This document shows, one piece after another, positions 50,006-58,949 of a DNA stretch of 64,000 nucleotides (positions within the stretch are counted from its first letter, which is position 1; every line of letters begins with the position of its first letter). Source of the stretch: SVTX01 sp045660325 (lineage in GTDB: Bacteria > Bacillota > Clostridia > Oscillospirales > CAG-272); assembly GCA_045660325.1 (NCBI GenBank), contig JAZRDO010000023.1, positions 62,001 through 126,000 on the forward strand. Reading direction: 5' to 3'. Made by a program: the position numbers and the translations under genes. Below the pieces are notes generated by a model, which worked only from the letters and a program-made list of their open reading frames with translations, was not told the DNA's origin and did not search any database.

Positions 50006-50764
50006 TCAGTAGACCACTTTATTTAAGTACAGTCCGCAAGCAGGCGCGGTCTGTCCTGCCCTTGCGCGATCGCCCGAGGCGACTATATCATCTATCGCGT
50101 CGGGAGAAATTTTACCCTCTCCGACGGCGATTAGCGTTCCCGCCATAATTCTCACCATATTGTAGAGAAATCCGTCGGCGGCAACCCTGAATTCAATTAT
50201 ATCTCCGTGTGTCTCCACCTCGGCATATTTTACGTCACGAACCGTGCTTGCAACACACGAGCCCTGCGCCATAAAGCAGGAATAGTCTCTCTTTCCCGTA
50301 AAATGCGCTGCGGCAAGCTTCATTTTTTCAATTTGCTCGGGCGTAAATTTCTTTTTTAAAATAAGACTTCTGCCACTCTCGAAGGGAATGCGCGAGTCTC
50401 CGTTGTACATTCTATAAACGTACTCCTTAAATTGCACTTCATATCTCGGATGGAAGGAATCCTCAACCCACTCCGCAGAATAGACGCATATATCGTCGGG
50501 CAGATGCGCATTGAGCGCGCGAACAATTCTGTCGGGATCAAGAGAGGTATCAAGTCCGCTCTCTCCCTTCCTTGAAACCGTCGCACAAAACATATTGGCG
50601 TGAACGCCGCTGTCCGTTCTGCTGCAGCCCGTAATATCGCAATCATAGGAGAAAAGCTCGCCTGCGGCGCGCGTCAGCTCGCCCTGTATGCTTCTCTTAT
50701 CACCCTGCACCTGATATCCGCAAAAGTCCGTGCCAAGATAAGAAAGCTTTATTAATATTTTCAT
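50006..50764 (-). CDS. truA: tRNA pseudouridine synthase A (U38-40)
   Basis: 252 aa. MKILIKLSYLGTDFCGYQVQ at the start, catalytic Asp in GCSRTDSGVHA (~51) and FLYNMVRIMAGTLIAVG near 203 are TruA hallmarks. It makes pseudouridine at 38-40 of many tRNA anticodon stems. ATG 50764 with taggag upstream; a longer frame overlaps ecfT. The ecfA1-ecfA2-ecfT-truA order is common in Bacillota, usually after rplQ, which is absent here. Confidence 0.95.
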   Translation of the reverse strand: MKILIKLSYLGTDFCGYQVQGDKRSIQGELTRAAGELFSYDCDITGCSRTDSGVHANMFCATVSRKGESGLDTSLDPDRIVRALNAHLPDDICVYSAEWVEDSFHPRYEVQFKEYVYRMYNGDSRIPFESGRSLILKKKFTPEQIEKMKLAAAHFTGKRDYSCFMAQGSCVASTVRDVKYAEVETHGDIIEFRVAADGFLYNMVRIMAGTLIAVGEGKISPDAIDDIVASGDRARAGQTAPACGLYLNKVVY

Positions 50765-50774
50765 ATCAATACTC

Positions 50775-51602
50775 CTACATAGTATATCCCGGCGCAAATT
50801 TGTTTATAAGTATGATTCCCGCGACAAATACCGCGATAACCAAAAGTCCTATAAAATCCTTTACTCCGAGCTTCGGCTTGTGAAGCTTCGTTCTTCCCTC
50901 GCCTCCGCGATAGCAACGGCAGGTCATAGCAGTCGCAAGCTCACCCGCGCGTCTGAATGCGGAAATGAAAAGAGGAATAAGGACGGGAATTAACGCCTTT
51001 GCTCTCTTTATAAGCGAGCCGCTCGTAAAGTCCGCGCCTCTCGCCTTCTGTGCCGACATGATCTTGCCTGTTTCCTCAACGATCGTAGGAATGAAGCGAA
51101 GCGCTATGGTCATCATCATAGCAAACTCGTGAACGGGAAGCTTGAATATCTTCAAGGGAGAAAGCAAGCTCTCAAGTCCGTCCGTCAGCTGAATGGGAGT
51201 TGTCGTATAAGTCAGGAACATACAGCTTCCAACTATCATGGAAATGATTCGCACGATAATAAACGCCGCGTTGTAAAGTCCGTCGGAATAAATGCTTATA
51301 AATTTCCAAGAGAAAAGAAGATTGTCCATATCTCCCTTCGTCCAGAAGACGTTGAGTATCGCAGTAAATACCATTACGAATATGATCGCCTTGATGGACT
51401 TCAACACTATGCGAAGCGGAATTCTCGAAATAACAATAAGCGTAAGCGCGCTTACAAGCAAGAGCACAAAGCTGAATACGTTTTTACAAAGAAAGCTTGC
51501 AACGATATAAATAATTGCGAGTATTATCTTCATTCGGGGGTCAAGTCTGTGAAGAGGAGACTTCGCGGGATAATACTGACCGAGTGTTATGCCGTTATTC
51601 AT
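50775..51602 (-). CDS. ecfT: ECF transporter transmembrane subunit EcfT
   Basis: 275 aa with five to six helices. ITLGQYYPAKSPLHRLDPRMK at the start is the EcfT signature; the two coupling motifs with Ala-Arg-Gly (SAQKARGADF ~188 and MTCRCYRGGEGR ~228) contact the ATPases. It pairs with EcfA1/EcfA2 to form the energising module shared by vitamin S components encoded elsewhere. Its start overlaps ecfA2 by 4 nt. Confidence 0.95.
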   Translation of the reverse strand: MNNGITLGQYYPAKSPLHRLDPRMKIILAIIYIVASFLCKNVFSFVLLLVSALTLIVISRIPLRIVLKSIKAIIFVMVFTAILNVFWTKGDMDNLLFSWKFISIYSDGLYNAAFIIVRIISMIVGSCMFLTYTTTPIQLTDGLESLLSPLKIFKLPVHEFAMMMTIALRFIPTIVEETGKIMSAQKARGADFTSGSLIKRAKALIPVLIPLFISAFRRAGELATAMTCRCYRGGEGRTKLHKPKLGVKDFIGLLVIAVFVAGIILINKFAPGYTM

Positions 51603-52456
51603 ACGCCACCTCCGTATATACCGAGAAGATACTTCTCTGCATCCTCAACCGTGTAGATGCCGCAAGGAACGTCAAATCCTCTCTCCTTAAGCAACATCAT
51701 AAGCTTGGTTATCTCGGGAACGTCAAGGCCTATTGCCTCAAGCTCGTCCGCGCGTGAGAATATCTCGTTTCTGTTTCCACACATAGCAACATGAGAGCCC
51801 GACATCACGATAACGTCGTCGCAGAATCTCGCCATATCCTCCATACTGTGGCTGACGATAACCACGGATGCGCCCGTAGACTCGGCATACTTCTTAATAC
51901 CTCCGAATATGGAGTTTCTGCCAAGAGGGTCAAGTCCCGCCGCAGGCTCGTCCAGCACGAGCACCTCGGGACGCATAGCCATAACGCCCGCGATAGCAAC
52001 ACGGCGCTTTTGTCCGCCCGAAAGATCAAAGGGGGATTTGTCAAGCAAGGAAGCATCGAGTCCTACGAAGCTTATACTCTCCATAACTCTCTCTGCAATT
52101 TCCTCCTCCGAAAGACCCATATTGCGAGGTCCGAACGCAATATCCGCGCGTACAGTCTCCTCAAAGAGCTGATACTCGGGGTACTGCATAACGAGTCCTA
52201 CGCGGAATCTTATCTTACCGATCTCGCGGGGCTTCTCCCAGATGTCCTCGCCGTCAAGCAAAATTCTGCCCTTCGTAGGTCTTATAAGACCGTTGAACAT
52301 CTGAACGAGAGTGGATTTACCCGAGCCCGTATGACCGATAATTCCCGTTATTCTGTTTTTCTCAATACTGATGCTTACGTCGTCGAGCGCACGAGCCTCA
52401 AAGGGCGTTTTCGCGCTGTACACGTAAGACACGTTTTCAACGATTATTTTAGACAT
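51599..52456 (-). CDS. ecfA2: ECF transporter ATPase EcfA2
   Basis: 285 aa. Walker A GHTGSGKST (~38), Q-loop YPEYQLFEETV, signature LSGGQKRRV (~145) and Walker B LVLDEPAAGLDP (~165) are intact. A clostridial start VSYVYSAKTPFEARALDDVS is typical of EcfA2. Powers uptake of vitamins or metals through the EcfT module. 19 nt after ecfA1. Confidence 0.95.
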   Translation of the reverse strand: MSKIIVENVSYVYSAKTPFEARALDDVSISIEKNRITGIIGHTGSGKSTLVQMFNGLIRPTKGRILLDGEDIWEKPREIGKIRFRVGLVMQYPEYQLFEETVRADIAFGPRNMGLSEEEIAERVMESISFVGLDASLLDKSPFDLSGGQKRRVAIAGVMAMRPEVLVLDEPAAGLDPLGRNSIFGGIKKYAESTGASVVIVSHSMEDMARFCDDVIVMSGSHVAMCGNRNEIFSRADELEAIGLDVPEITKLMMLLKERGFDVPCGIYTVEDAEKYLLGIYGGGV

Positions 52457-52474
52457 TTTTCTGTTTCCTGATTT

Positions 52475-53338
52475 TTATTTCTTGAGCGCACGCTCGATAG
52501 CGTCAACCGCTCCACTCATAGTACTGAAATTTCCGTCGATCTTAACTCCGCGCTCGGCAAGTCTTACGCAAATGTCGGCACACTGGGGAAGATCAAGTCC
52601 CGCCGCCTTTACCTTTTCCTTCTGCATAAACACCTCGCTCGGTGTTCCGTCAAGAGAGATCTCACCGTCGTTTATAACGATCGCGCGGTCGGCTCTCGCC
52701 GCCTCGTCCATATAGTGAGTGATCGTAATTACGGTTATTCCCTTTTCACGGTTGAGCTTTTCAATCGTGCTTATAACCTCGCGTCTGCCGACGGGGTCAA
52801 GCATCGCAGTCGACTCGTCGAATATCATACATTCGGGCATCATAGCTATAATTCCAGCGATCGCAACTCTCTGCTTCTGTCCGCCCGAGAGTCTGTGCGG
52901 CTCGTGCTGGGCAAATTTCATCATGCCGACCGTCTCAAGAGCGTAATCGACTCTGCGGCGAAGCTCATCACGGGGAAGCCCGAGATTTTCGGGACCGAAC
53001 GCCACGTCCTCCTCAACGATAGTTGCAACGAGCTGGTTGTCGGGATTCTGGAACACCATTCCGACCTTCTTGCGAAGCTCGAAAATATCGTCCTCGGTTA
53101 TGCCCTCGTGAGTAATATCCACGCCGTCGATAACGATGCTGCCCTCAAGGTAATCGTAGTCGTCGATAACCATATTGAGAAGCTTGGCTAAGGTGGATTT
53201 ACCAGATCCGTTGTGTCCTAAGATCGCAACGTACTGCCCTTTTTCAATTTCAAGGTTAATATTCTTTAAGACCTTGACGGGAGAGCCGTCATCCTCCTTA
53301 TAGGAGTAGCTTAAATTTTTAATATCAATATATGCCAT
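52475..53338 (-). CDS. ecfA1: ECF transporter ATPase EcfA1
   Basis: 287 aa. Walker A GHNGSGKST (~41), FQNPDNQLVATIVEEDVAFGPENLG Q-loop region, signature LSGGQKQRV (~144) and Walker B CMIFDESTAMLDP (~166). ATG 53338 (MAYIDIKNLSYSY) is chosen; the frame is open further upstream but that part has no homology and overlaps the methyltransferase gene. EcfA1 and EcfA2 form the heterodimeric motor. Confidence 0.95.
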   Translation of the reverse strand: MAYIDIKNLSYSYKEDDGSPVKVLKNINLEIEKGQYVAILGHNGSGKSTLAKLLNMVIDDYDYLEGSIVIDGVDITHEGITEDDIFELRKKVGMVFQNPDNQLVATIVEEDVAFGPENLGLPRDELRRRVDYALETVGMMKFAQHEPHRLSGGQKQRVAIAGIIAMMPECMIFDESTAMLDPVGRREVISTIEKLNREKGITVITITHYMDEAARADRAIVINDGEISLDGTPSEVFMQKEKVKAAGLDLPQCADICVRLAERGVKIDGNFSTMSGAVDAIERALKK

Positions 53339-53360
53339 TTTTCTTTCCGTCTTTTTATTT

Positions 53361-54230
53361 TTATCTTGATTTGCTCTGCCATCTCGTGCTCGCACCGCAG
53401 GGGAGAACGAGTCCCGACTGAGACACCTTGAGTCCAAGCTCGCCCGCCTCGGTGTAGCCGCCGTATCTTGACGTAACCTTAAGGTCAACTATGTAGCCCA
53501 TAGTCATAGGAGAAAGGCCCGTCGTATAGGAGTTTACAAGGAAGAAGAGGGGCTCGTCGGAGAGCACACGGGATACGAGAGTGATAAGCTCGTCAATATT
53601 GTCCTCAAGCTTCCATACCTCGCCGTTAGGTCCGCGTCCGTAGGACGGAGGGTCCATAATAATGCCGTCGTATTTGTTTCCGCGACGGATCTCGCGCTCA
53701 ACGAACTTTTTACAGTCGTCAACGATATATCTTATAGGCGCGTCGGCAAGTCCGCACAGCTGCGCGTTTTCCTTAGCCATCGCCACCATTCCCTTCGATG
53801 CGTCAACGTGAACGACCTGCGCGCCTGCCTTTGCCGCCGCCATAGTCGCACCGCCCGTATATGCAAAGAGATTTAATACCTTAATAGGTCTGTCTGCATT
53901 CTTTATAAGACCCGAAAACCAATCCCAGTTAGCCGCCTGCTCGGGGAAAAGTCCCGTGTGCTTGAAGCCCATGGGCTTGATTCTGAAATTGAGGTCGCCG
54001 TATCCTACGGTCCACTGCTCGGGCATCTTGCTCTTTACCCAGCCGCCGCCACCGCCTGAGGAACGGCGATAGATACCGTCAGCCTTATTCCAAAGAGGGT
54101 GTTCCTTTGTATTCTTCCAAATTATCTGCGGGTCGGGGCGCACCAATATATATTTTCCCCATCTTTCAAGTCTCTCGCCGTCAGATGCGTCGAGAAGCTC
54201 ATATTCTTTCCAATTTTCACTGAAGTACAT
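53361..54230 (-). CDS. Class I SAM methyltransferase (RlmK/RlmI-like)
   Basis: 289 aa. SAM loop LNLFAYTGGATMAAAKAGAQVVHVDAS (~115-140) and the DPPSYGRGP catalytic stretch (~194) match the RlmI/RlmK group that methylate 23S rRNA. The N-terminal ~100 residues (SENWKEYELLDASDGERLERWG) lack a PUA domain. The target base cannot be told from sequence. Located between ruvC and ecfA1. Confidence 0.85.
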   Translation of the reverse strand: MYFSENWKEYELLDASDGERLERWGKYILVRPDPQIIWKNTKEHPLWNKADGIYRRSSGGGGGWVKSKMPEQWTVGYGDLNFRIKPMGFKHTGLFPEQAANWDWFSGLIKNADRPIKVLNLFAYTGGATMAAAKAGAQVVHVDASKGMVAMAKENAQLCGLADAPIRYIVDDCKKFVEREIRRGNKYDGIIMDPPSYGRGPNGEVWKLEDNIDELITLVSRVLSDEPLFFLVNSYTTGLSPMTMGYIVDLKVTSRYGGYTEAGELGLKVSQSGLVLPCGASTRWQSKSR

Positions 54231-54253
54231 ATATTTTCTCCTTATTGTTTACC

Positions 54254-54751
54254 TTATTTTCCTAAATATTTAGAGAGCCTTGAGCAGCCCGCGTGTCCGT
54301 GGCACATAGCGATCGCGAGCGCATCTGCGGTGTCGTCGGGCTTCGGCGGATTTTTAAGTCCGAGCATTGAGGTAACCATCGTAATTACCTGCTTCTTCTC
54401 AGCTCGTCCGTAGCCTACGACCGCCTGCTTTACCTGAAGAGGCGTGTACTCGAATATCTCAACGCCGCGAAGCTGAGCGCTCATCAAGATAACTCCCCTT
54501 GCCTGCGCTACCATAATCGCCGTCTTCGAGTTTGTGTTAAAGAACAGCTCCTCGACCGCCATCTGCTCGGGCTTATATTTATCTATTATTTCATTCATAC
54601 CGCGATATATTTCCGCAAGTCGCAAATTCGGATCCATTCCCGCGGGGGTCTGAATAGAGCCGAAGCCTATCGGACGGAACCTGTTATTCGCGTATTCCAC
54701 AACGCCCCATCCGACGATCGCGTATCCGGGGTCAATTCCGAGTATTATCAT
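54254..54751 (-). CDS. ruvC: Crossover junction endodeoxyribonuclease RuvC
   Basis: 165 aa. Acidic catalytic residues in GIDPG (Asp7), VEELFF (Glu67) and the C-terminal PDDTADALAIA (Asp138, Asp141) are present. RuvC resolves Holliday junctions. It is divergent from a DUF951-yfhO-ruvA-ruvB unit on the other strand, so the ruv genes flank a shared region from both sides. First gene of a long minus-strand run; promoter at 54811. Confidence 0.96.
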   Translation of the reverse strand: MIILGIDPGYAIVGWGVVEYANNRFRPIGFGSIQTPAGMDPNLRLAEIYRGMNEIIDKYKPEQMAVEELFFNTNSKTAIMVAQARGVILMSAQLRGVEIFEYTPLQVKQAVVGYGRAEKKQVITMVTSMLGLKNPPKPDDTADALAIAMCHGHAGCSRLSKYLGK

Positions 54752-54810
54752 TTATGCTCTCTTTTCGTGTAAATTTATTTTTTCGCATAGTTTCCCATTA
54801 TCATCTATTC

Positions 54811-54839
54811 ATTATAACATAAACTTACCTTAATGTCAA
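54811..54839 (-). promoter_or_regulatory. sigma-A promoter of ruvC and downstream run
   Basis: Minus strand TTGACA (54834-54839), 17 bp, TATAAT (54811-54816). Confidence 0.88.
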
Positions 54840-54893
54840 ATATATATTTAATATTTATTTATAAATAATTATTAAGTTTTAGTGAAATTATAG

Positions 54894-54922
54894 TTTACAT
54901 TTCGCGAGCCTTGTGTTATAAT
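54894..54922 (+). promoter_or_regulatory. sigma-A promoter of DUF951-yfhO-ruvAB
   Basis: TTTACA 54894-54899, 17 bp, TATAAT 54917-54922, about 55 bp from the divergent ruvC promoter. Confidence 0.75.
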
Positions 54923-54972
54923 AAAAGAGTATATAATCGGAGTATTATATCCGAAATCAGACGGAGGATAAA

Positions 54973-55167
54973 ATGGACATTCCAAAGCTTAACGTAGGCG
55001 ATATTTTAAAACTGAAAAAGCAACATCCCTGCGGCGGCGACGAGTTCAAAATTCTCCGTGTGGGAAGCGACGTGCGGATCGTGTGTACGAATTGCTCTCG
55101 CGATATGACGCTTGACAGGATCAAGCTTGAAAAGGCAATAAAGAAAATCATCACGACAAACGGTTGA
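54973..55167 (+). CDS. DUF951 small zinc-site protein
   Basis: 64 aa. VGDILKLKKQHPCGGDEFKILRVGSDVRIVCTNC carries a CGG plus CxxC pattern, and SRDMTLDRIKLEKAIKK follows: the full DUF951 signature, found next to rpsF, ychF or ruv genes in Bacillota. Probably a small metal-binding, nucleic-acid-associated protein; function not established. Ribosome site cggagg. 16 nt before yfhO. Confidence 0.93.
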   Translation: MDIPKLNVGDILKLKKQHPCGGDEFKILRVGSDVRIVCTNCSRDMTLDRIKLEKAIKKIITTNG

Positions 55168-55183
55168 ATATAAAGGACAAAAA

Positions 55184-58100
55184 ATGAACGAAAGCATACT
55201 TAACAACGAGCTGCTCGATACAAATCCGAGCCCTAAAAAGAAAAACGCGTTTATCTCAGCGCTTGCGCGTTTTTATAAAAAATACAATTTTATGATTTTC
55301 GCAGGGCTTATCCCCGCGACAATATTCTTTATTATTTATGTTGCGCGCCTTATCCATCCCTTTGGTAACGGCACGGTTCTCGTGCTTGACTTAAACGCCC
55401 AGTACGCGTACTTCTTCGAATACCTTCGCGAGGCGATAACGGGCGGAGATCTCAGCCTTATCTATACGTGGGAACGAGCGCTCGGCGGCGAATTTATGGG
55501 TCTTTACGCCTACTATCTTGCCAGCCCCCTCTCTTATATCGTATGCCTCTTCCCCAAGGAAAATATGCAGGACGCGATATTTGTACTCTACCTCATCAAG
55601 TCCGCACTTTGCGGCGTAACGATGAGCTACTACCTCTATAAAACGTCCATAAAGATCGAGAAGCTTTCCATAATCGCCTTCTCCACCCTCTACGCGACAA
55701 TGTCCTACGTCATTGTTCACATGAACAACATAATGTGGATCGACGCGGTAATTCTTCTCCCGCTCGTTATACTCGGCGTTGAGCAGCTTATAAAATACGG
55801 CAAGTACAAGCTCTATATCGTGACCCTTGCGCTCACGATGATAAGCAACTACTATATCGGTTATATGGTGTGCATATTCGTAGCAATGTATTATTTCTAC
55901 TATATGCTCGCATATTCCGACAGAAACAACCCCTGTCTTGAAAAGAATCATTTCATAAAGTCCTTTGTAAGAATATTCACGTATTCACTCATAGGCGTTG
56001 CTATCGCGGCGTTTATGATACTTGGAGCCTACTACTCGTTAGGACTCGGTAAGAGCGACTTCTCTTCCCCCAACTGGAAGGACGTAAAGCTCAATTACGA
56101 TATTCTTGACGTTCTCTACAAGCTCCTCCCCGCATCATTCGATACGGTTGAGCCCTCGGGCTTCCCCTTCATCTACTGCGGCGTTCTTACGCTTATTCTC
56201 GTGCCCGCATACTTTATGTCAAAGAAGTTTACAGTAAGAGAGCGCGTATTCTCGGCAATCCTTATCGTACTCCTTATGCTCGGCTTCCTTGTAAGCACGT
56301 TCGACCTTATCTGGCACGGCTTCCAGAGACCTAACTGGCTCAACTGCCGCTTCAGCTTCGTGCTTTGCTTCTTCCTGCTTACGTTAGCGTACAGAGTTTA
56401 CACAAAGCTAGATAAGATCGCCGGCCGAAATTTCATTATTTCCTCGGCATTCATCATAGGCTTTGCCCTCGTGCTTGAAAAGATCGCTGAGAATCTCGTC
56501 AAGGAAAATAAGTTTTTCGTAGTAGATCCTTACGCGACCGTGCTTATGACGGTTGTTTGCGTTGTCGTATATCTTACGCTTCTCGCCTTCAGAAAATCGG
56601 GCAAAAATAAGGAAATTATAACCGCCATTCTTCTCCTGGTTATCTGCGGAGAAACGTTGATCTCGGGCATTTCCGAAACCAAGGACCTTGACAGCGACGT
56701 AGGATTTTCAAAGTACGACAAGTATTCCCAGCACATCTCCCTGATGATGCCCATTACCGACACTATAAATTATTACGACGGCGGCTTCTTCAGAGCCGAA
56801 TCGGTGATCCACAGAAAGCCCAACGACAATATGGCAATAAACCTCAAGGGCTTGTCCAACTCCACCTCCTCGCTCAACGCCGAAACGATATACTTCCTTC
56901 GTATGATGGGATACGCGTCAAAATCCAACTGGTCAAAATATATGGGCGCTAACCCCGTGAGCGACTCCCTGCTCGGTGTAAAATATATTATTTCCCCGAG
57001 AAACTACGACGATATATACGGCGAGCCGATATACACGGTTGAGGAATTTGCAAAGCTCAACGGTATGACGGTTGAGGAGCTTATAAAGGAAACAAACGCC
57101 GACAACTCCTCGGGCGAGAAATATCACGGCACGAACGCGAGCGATTACGTGGTATACAAAAACCCCTTCGCGCTCTCGCTTGCATTCCTCTCCGCAGGAG
57201 CGATTCCCGACGATATGATGAAGGAATTCAATATCGAAATTGCGGAAACCAACTCCAACTATGACAAGTATTACAACGATTCGGGCTATACTCTCGTATT
57301 CGAGAGAATAAATCACATGATATCCGCCATTCTCGGCAGAGAAACGAGCGTGTTCATGCCTGCCGAACAGCTGGGTCAGCCCTCTATGAGCGGCCTTAAG
57401 CACAACGTTTCAGGCAAGGGTACGCACGACAGATACACCTTTATCGAGGGTGAGGGTACGCTCACGTTCAACTATAAGGTTCCCACGAACACCCGCCTCT
57501 TCCTCCAGCTCCCCGCGTACTATACGCGAGAAATGAGAATCGTTTCCTCAACGACTGCAATAATTGACAATACCACGACGGTTCAGGGCAATGAAACAAA
57601 CCGCGTCATTGAGCTTGGCGAGGTGATCTCCGACGAGGAATATGCGGATTACTCCTTCACGATCCTCTTCTCAAAGGCTGCCGATGACGACGAATTCTAC
57701 GTAAGCATCAACGATTCCTATATCTACTATATCGATCATGAAGCCTTCAAGTCATCCTTTACCGAGATGCAGAAGGGACAGCTTATTATCGACACCGACT
57801 ATAAGGATCACGACATCAAGGGTACTATGGTGACCGAAAAGACAAACCAGATGGTTACCACGACCATTCCCTACGATAGCGGCTGGAAGGTATACGTTGA
57901 CGGCAAGGCGGTAGACTCCTATAAGGTCGCAAACGCGCTTCTCGCCTTTGATATCACGGACGCGGGCAACCACGAAATAAGATTCGTTTATGCCCCCACG
58001 GCGCTCGTTCTCGGTATTGCGATCTCCATCGCCGCGACGATAATCTTTGTTCTCTTAATAGTATTTGAAAAGACGCTCCGAAGAATAAGACCCATCCGTT

Positions 58101-58288
58101 CCCTCTACCTTATCGACACGGATTATGTCGGCGACGATATTCCTATGGATGATATAGACGACGAAGAAATACCCGACGATCGCGGAGTATTCAGCTTAAA
58201 ATACAACAGAAAAAAGAATCTCAACGAGCCCACAGAGCAGGTTAAAAGACCTGTTGGCACAAAGCCCCCGAAGAAAAAGAAAAAATAA
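55184..58288 (+). CDS. YfhO-family polytopic membrane protein
   Basis: 1034 aa. An N-terminal helix followed by about twelve more through ~485, then a large extracytoplasmic domain (~500-940) and one final helix (~945-967) with a charged cytoplasmic tail ending in Lys/Pro. FVLYLIKSALCGVTMSYYLY and YPSYFLSP-like segments (YLASPLSYIVCLF) fit the YfhO group linked in Bacillus and Listeria to glycosylation of lipoteichoic or wall polymers. The Tyr/Asp-rich early loop GNGTVLVLDLNAQYAYFF is strongly conserved in the family. It sits unusually between DUF951 and ruvA. Confidence 0.88.
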   Translation: MNESILNNELLDTNPSPKKKNAFISALARFYKKYNFMIFAGLIPATIFFIIYVARLIHPFGNGTVLVLDLNAQYAYFFEYLREAITGGDLSLIYTWERALGGEFMGLYAYYLASPLSYIVCLFPKENMQDAIFVLYLIKSALCGVTMSYYLYKTSIKIEKLSIIAFSTLYATMSYVIVHMNNIMWIDAVILLPLVILGVEQLIKYGKYKLYIVTLALTMISNYYIGYMVCIFVAMYYFYYMLAYSDRNNPCLEKNHFIKSFVRIFTYSLIGVAIAAFMILGAYYSLGLGKSDFSSPNWKDVKLNYDILDVLYKLLPASFDTVEPSGFPFIYCGVLTLILVPAYFMSKKFTVRERVFSAILIVLLMLGFLVSTFDLIWHGFQRPNWLNCRFSFVLCFFLLTLAYRVYTKLDKIAGRNFIISSAFIIGFALVLEKIAENLVKENKFFVVDPYATVLMTVVCVVVYLTLLAFRKSGKNKEIITAILLLVICGETLISGISETKDLDSDVGFSKYDKYSQHISLMMPITDTINYYDGGFFRAESVIHRKPNDNMAINLKGLSNSTSSLNAETIYFLRMMGYASKSNWSKYMGANPVSDSLLGVKYIISPRNYDDIYGEPIYTVEEFAKLNGMTVEELIKETNADNSSGEKYHGTNASDYVVYKNPFALSLAFLSAGAIPDDMMKEFNIEIAETNSNYDKYYNDSGYTLVFERINHMISAILGRETSVFMPAEQLGQPSMSGLKHNVSGKGTHDRYTFIEGEGTLTFNYKVPTNTRLFLQLPAYYTREMRIVSSTTAIIDNTTTVQGNETNRVIELGEVISDEEYADYSFTILFSKAADDDEFYVSINDSYIYYIDHEAFKSSFTEMQKGQLIIDTDYKDHDIKGTMVTEKTNQMVTTTIPYDSGWKVYVDGKAVDSYKVANALLAFDITDAGNHEIRFVYAPTALVLGIAISIAATIIFVLLIVFEKTLRRIRPIRSLYLIDTDYVGDDIPMDDIDDEEIPDDRGVFSLKYNRKKNLNEPTEQVKRPVGTKPPKKKKK

Positions 58289-58307
58289 TTTTTAAAGGTA
58301 AATTAAA

Positions 58308-58937
58308 ATGTTTTATTATATCAGCGGAACGCTTGCATACGCTACGCCCAATTTCGCGGTCATTGACGCAGGCGGCGTAGGATACAAAATGACAATCAGC
58401 CAGAACACCTTCGCGGCTCTTCCGCGAAGTGCTTCGGGCGCGCCCGTAAATGCAAAGCTTTATTCCTATATGGCAGTGCGCGAGGACGGTATCGAGCTCT
58501 TTGGATTCATCTCGGAAACCGAGCTTTCCTCCTTCAAGATGCTTCTCTCGGTTTCGGGCGTAGGTCCTAAGGCTGCTATATCCATTCTCTCGCTCCTCAC
58601 ACCCGAAAAGTTTGCTTTGGCAGTTTGCACCGAGGACAGAAAGACTATCTCAAAGGCAAACGGCATAGGCCCTAAGACCGCCGCAAGAATCATTCTCGAG
58701 CTCAAGGACAAGCTTGTAAAGGAAAACAATATCGACACAACGCTTGCCGAGGGCATCACACAGTCGGGCGCATCACACACCGTAACTATGAGCGGCAAGC
58801 TCACAGAGGCGCAGGATGCACTTATGGTGCTCGGCTACACAAGAAGCGAGGCACAGGCGGCTCTCCGCGGAATCGACACCGAAAAGTACGATCTCGAGGG
58901 CATAATCAAGCAGGCGCTCAAGCAGCTTATGAAATAA
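58308..58937 (+). CDS. ruvA: Holliday junction branch migration protein RuvA
   Basis: 209 aa, domains I-III present. MFYYISGTLAYATPN and the two helix-hairpin-helix motifs around VSGVGPKAAISIL (~83) and ANGIGPKTAARIILELKDKL (~120) bind the junction; the C-terminal domain (YTRSEAQAALR) contacts RuvB. Ribosome site aaagg at 19 nt after yfhO. Operon with ruvB. Confidence 0.97.
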   Translation: MFYYISGTLAYATPNFAVIDAGGVGYKMTISQNTFAALPRSASGAPVNAKLYSYMAVREDGIELFGFISETELSSFKMLLSVSGVGPKAAISILSLLTPEKFALAVCTEDRKTISKANGIGPKTAARIILELKDKLVKENNIDTTLAEGITQSGASHTVTMSGKLTEAQDALMVLGYTRSEAQAALRGIDTEKYDLEGIIKQALKQLMK

Positions 58938-58949
58938 GGAGATACACGG

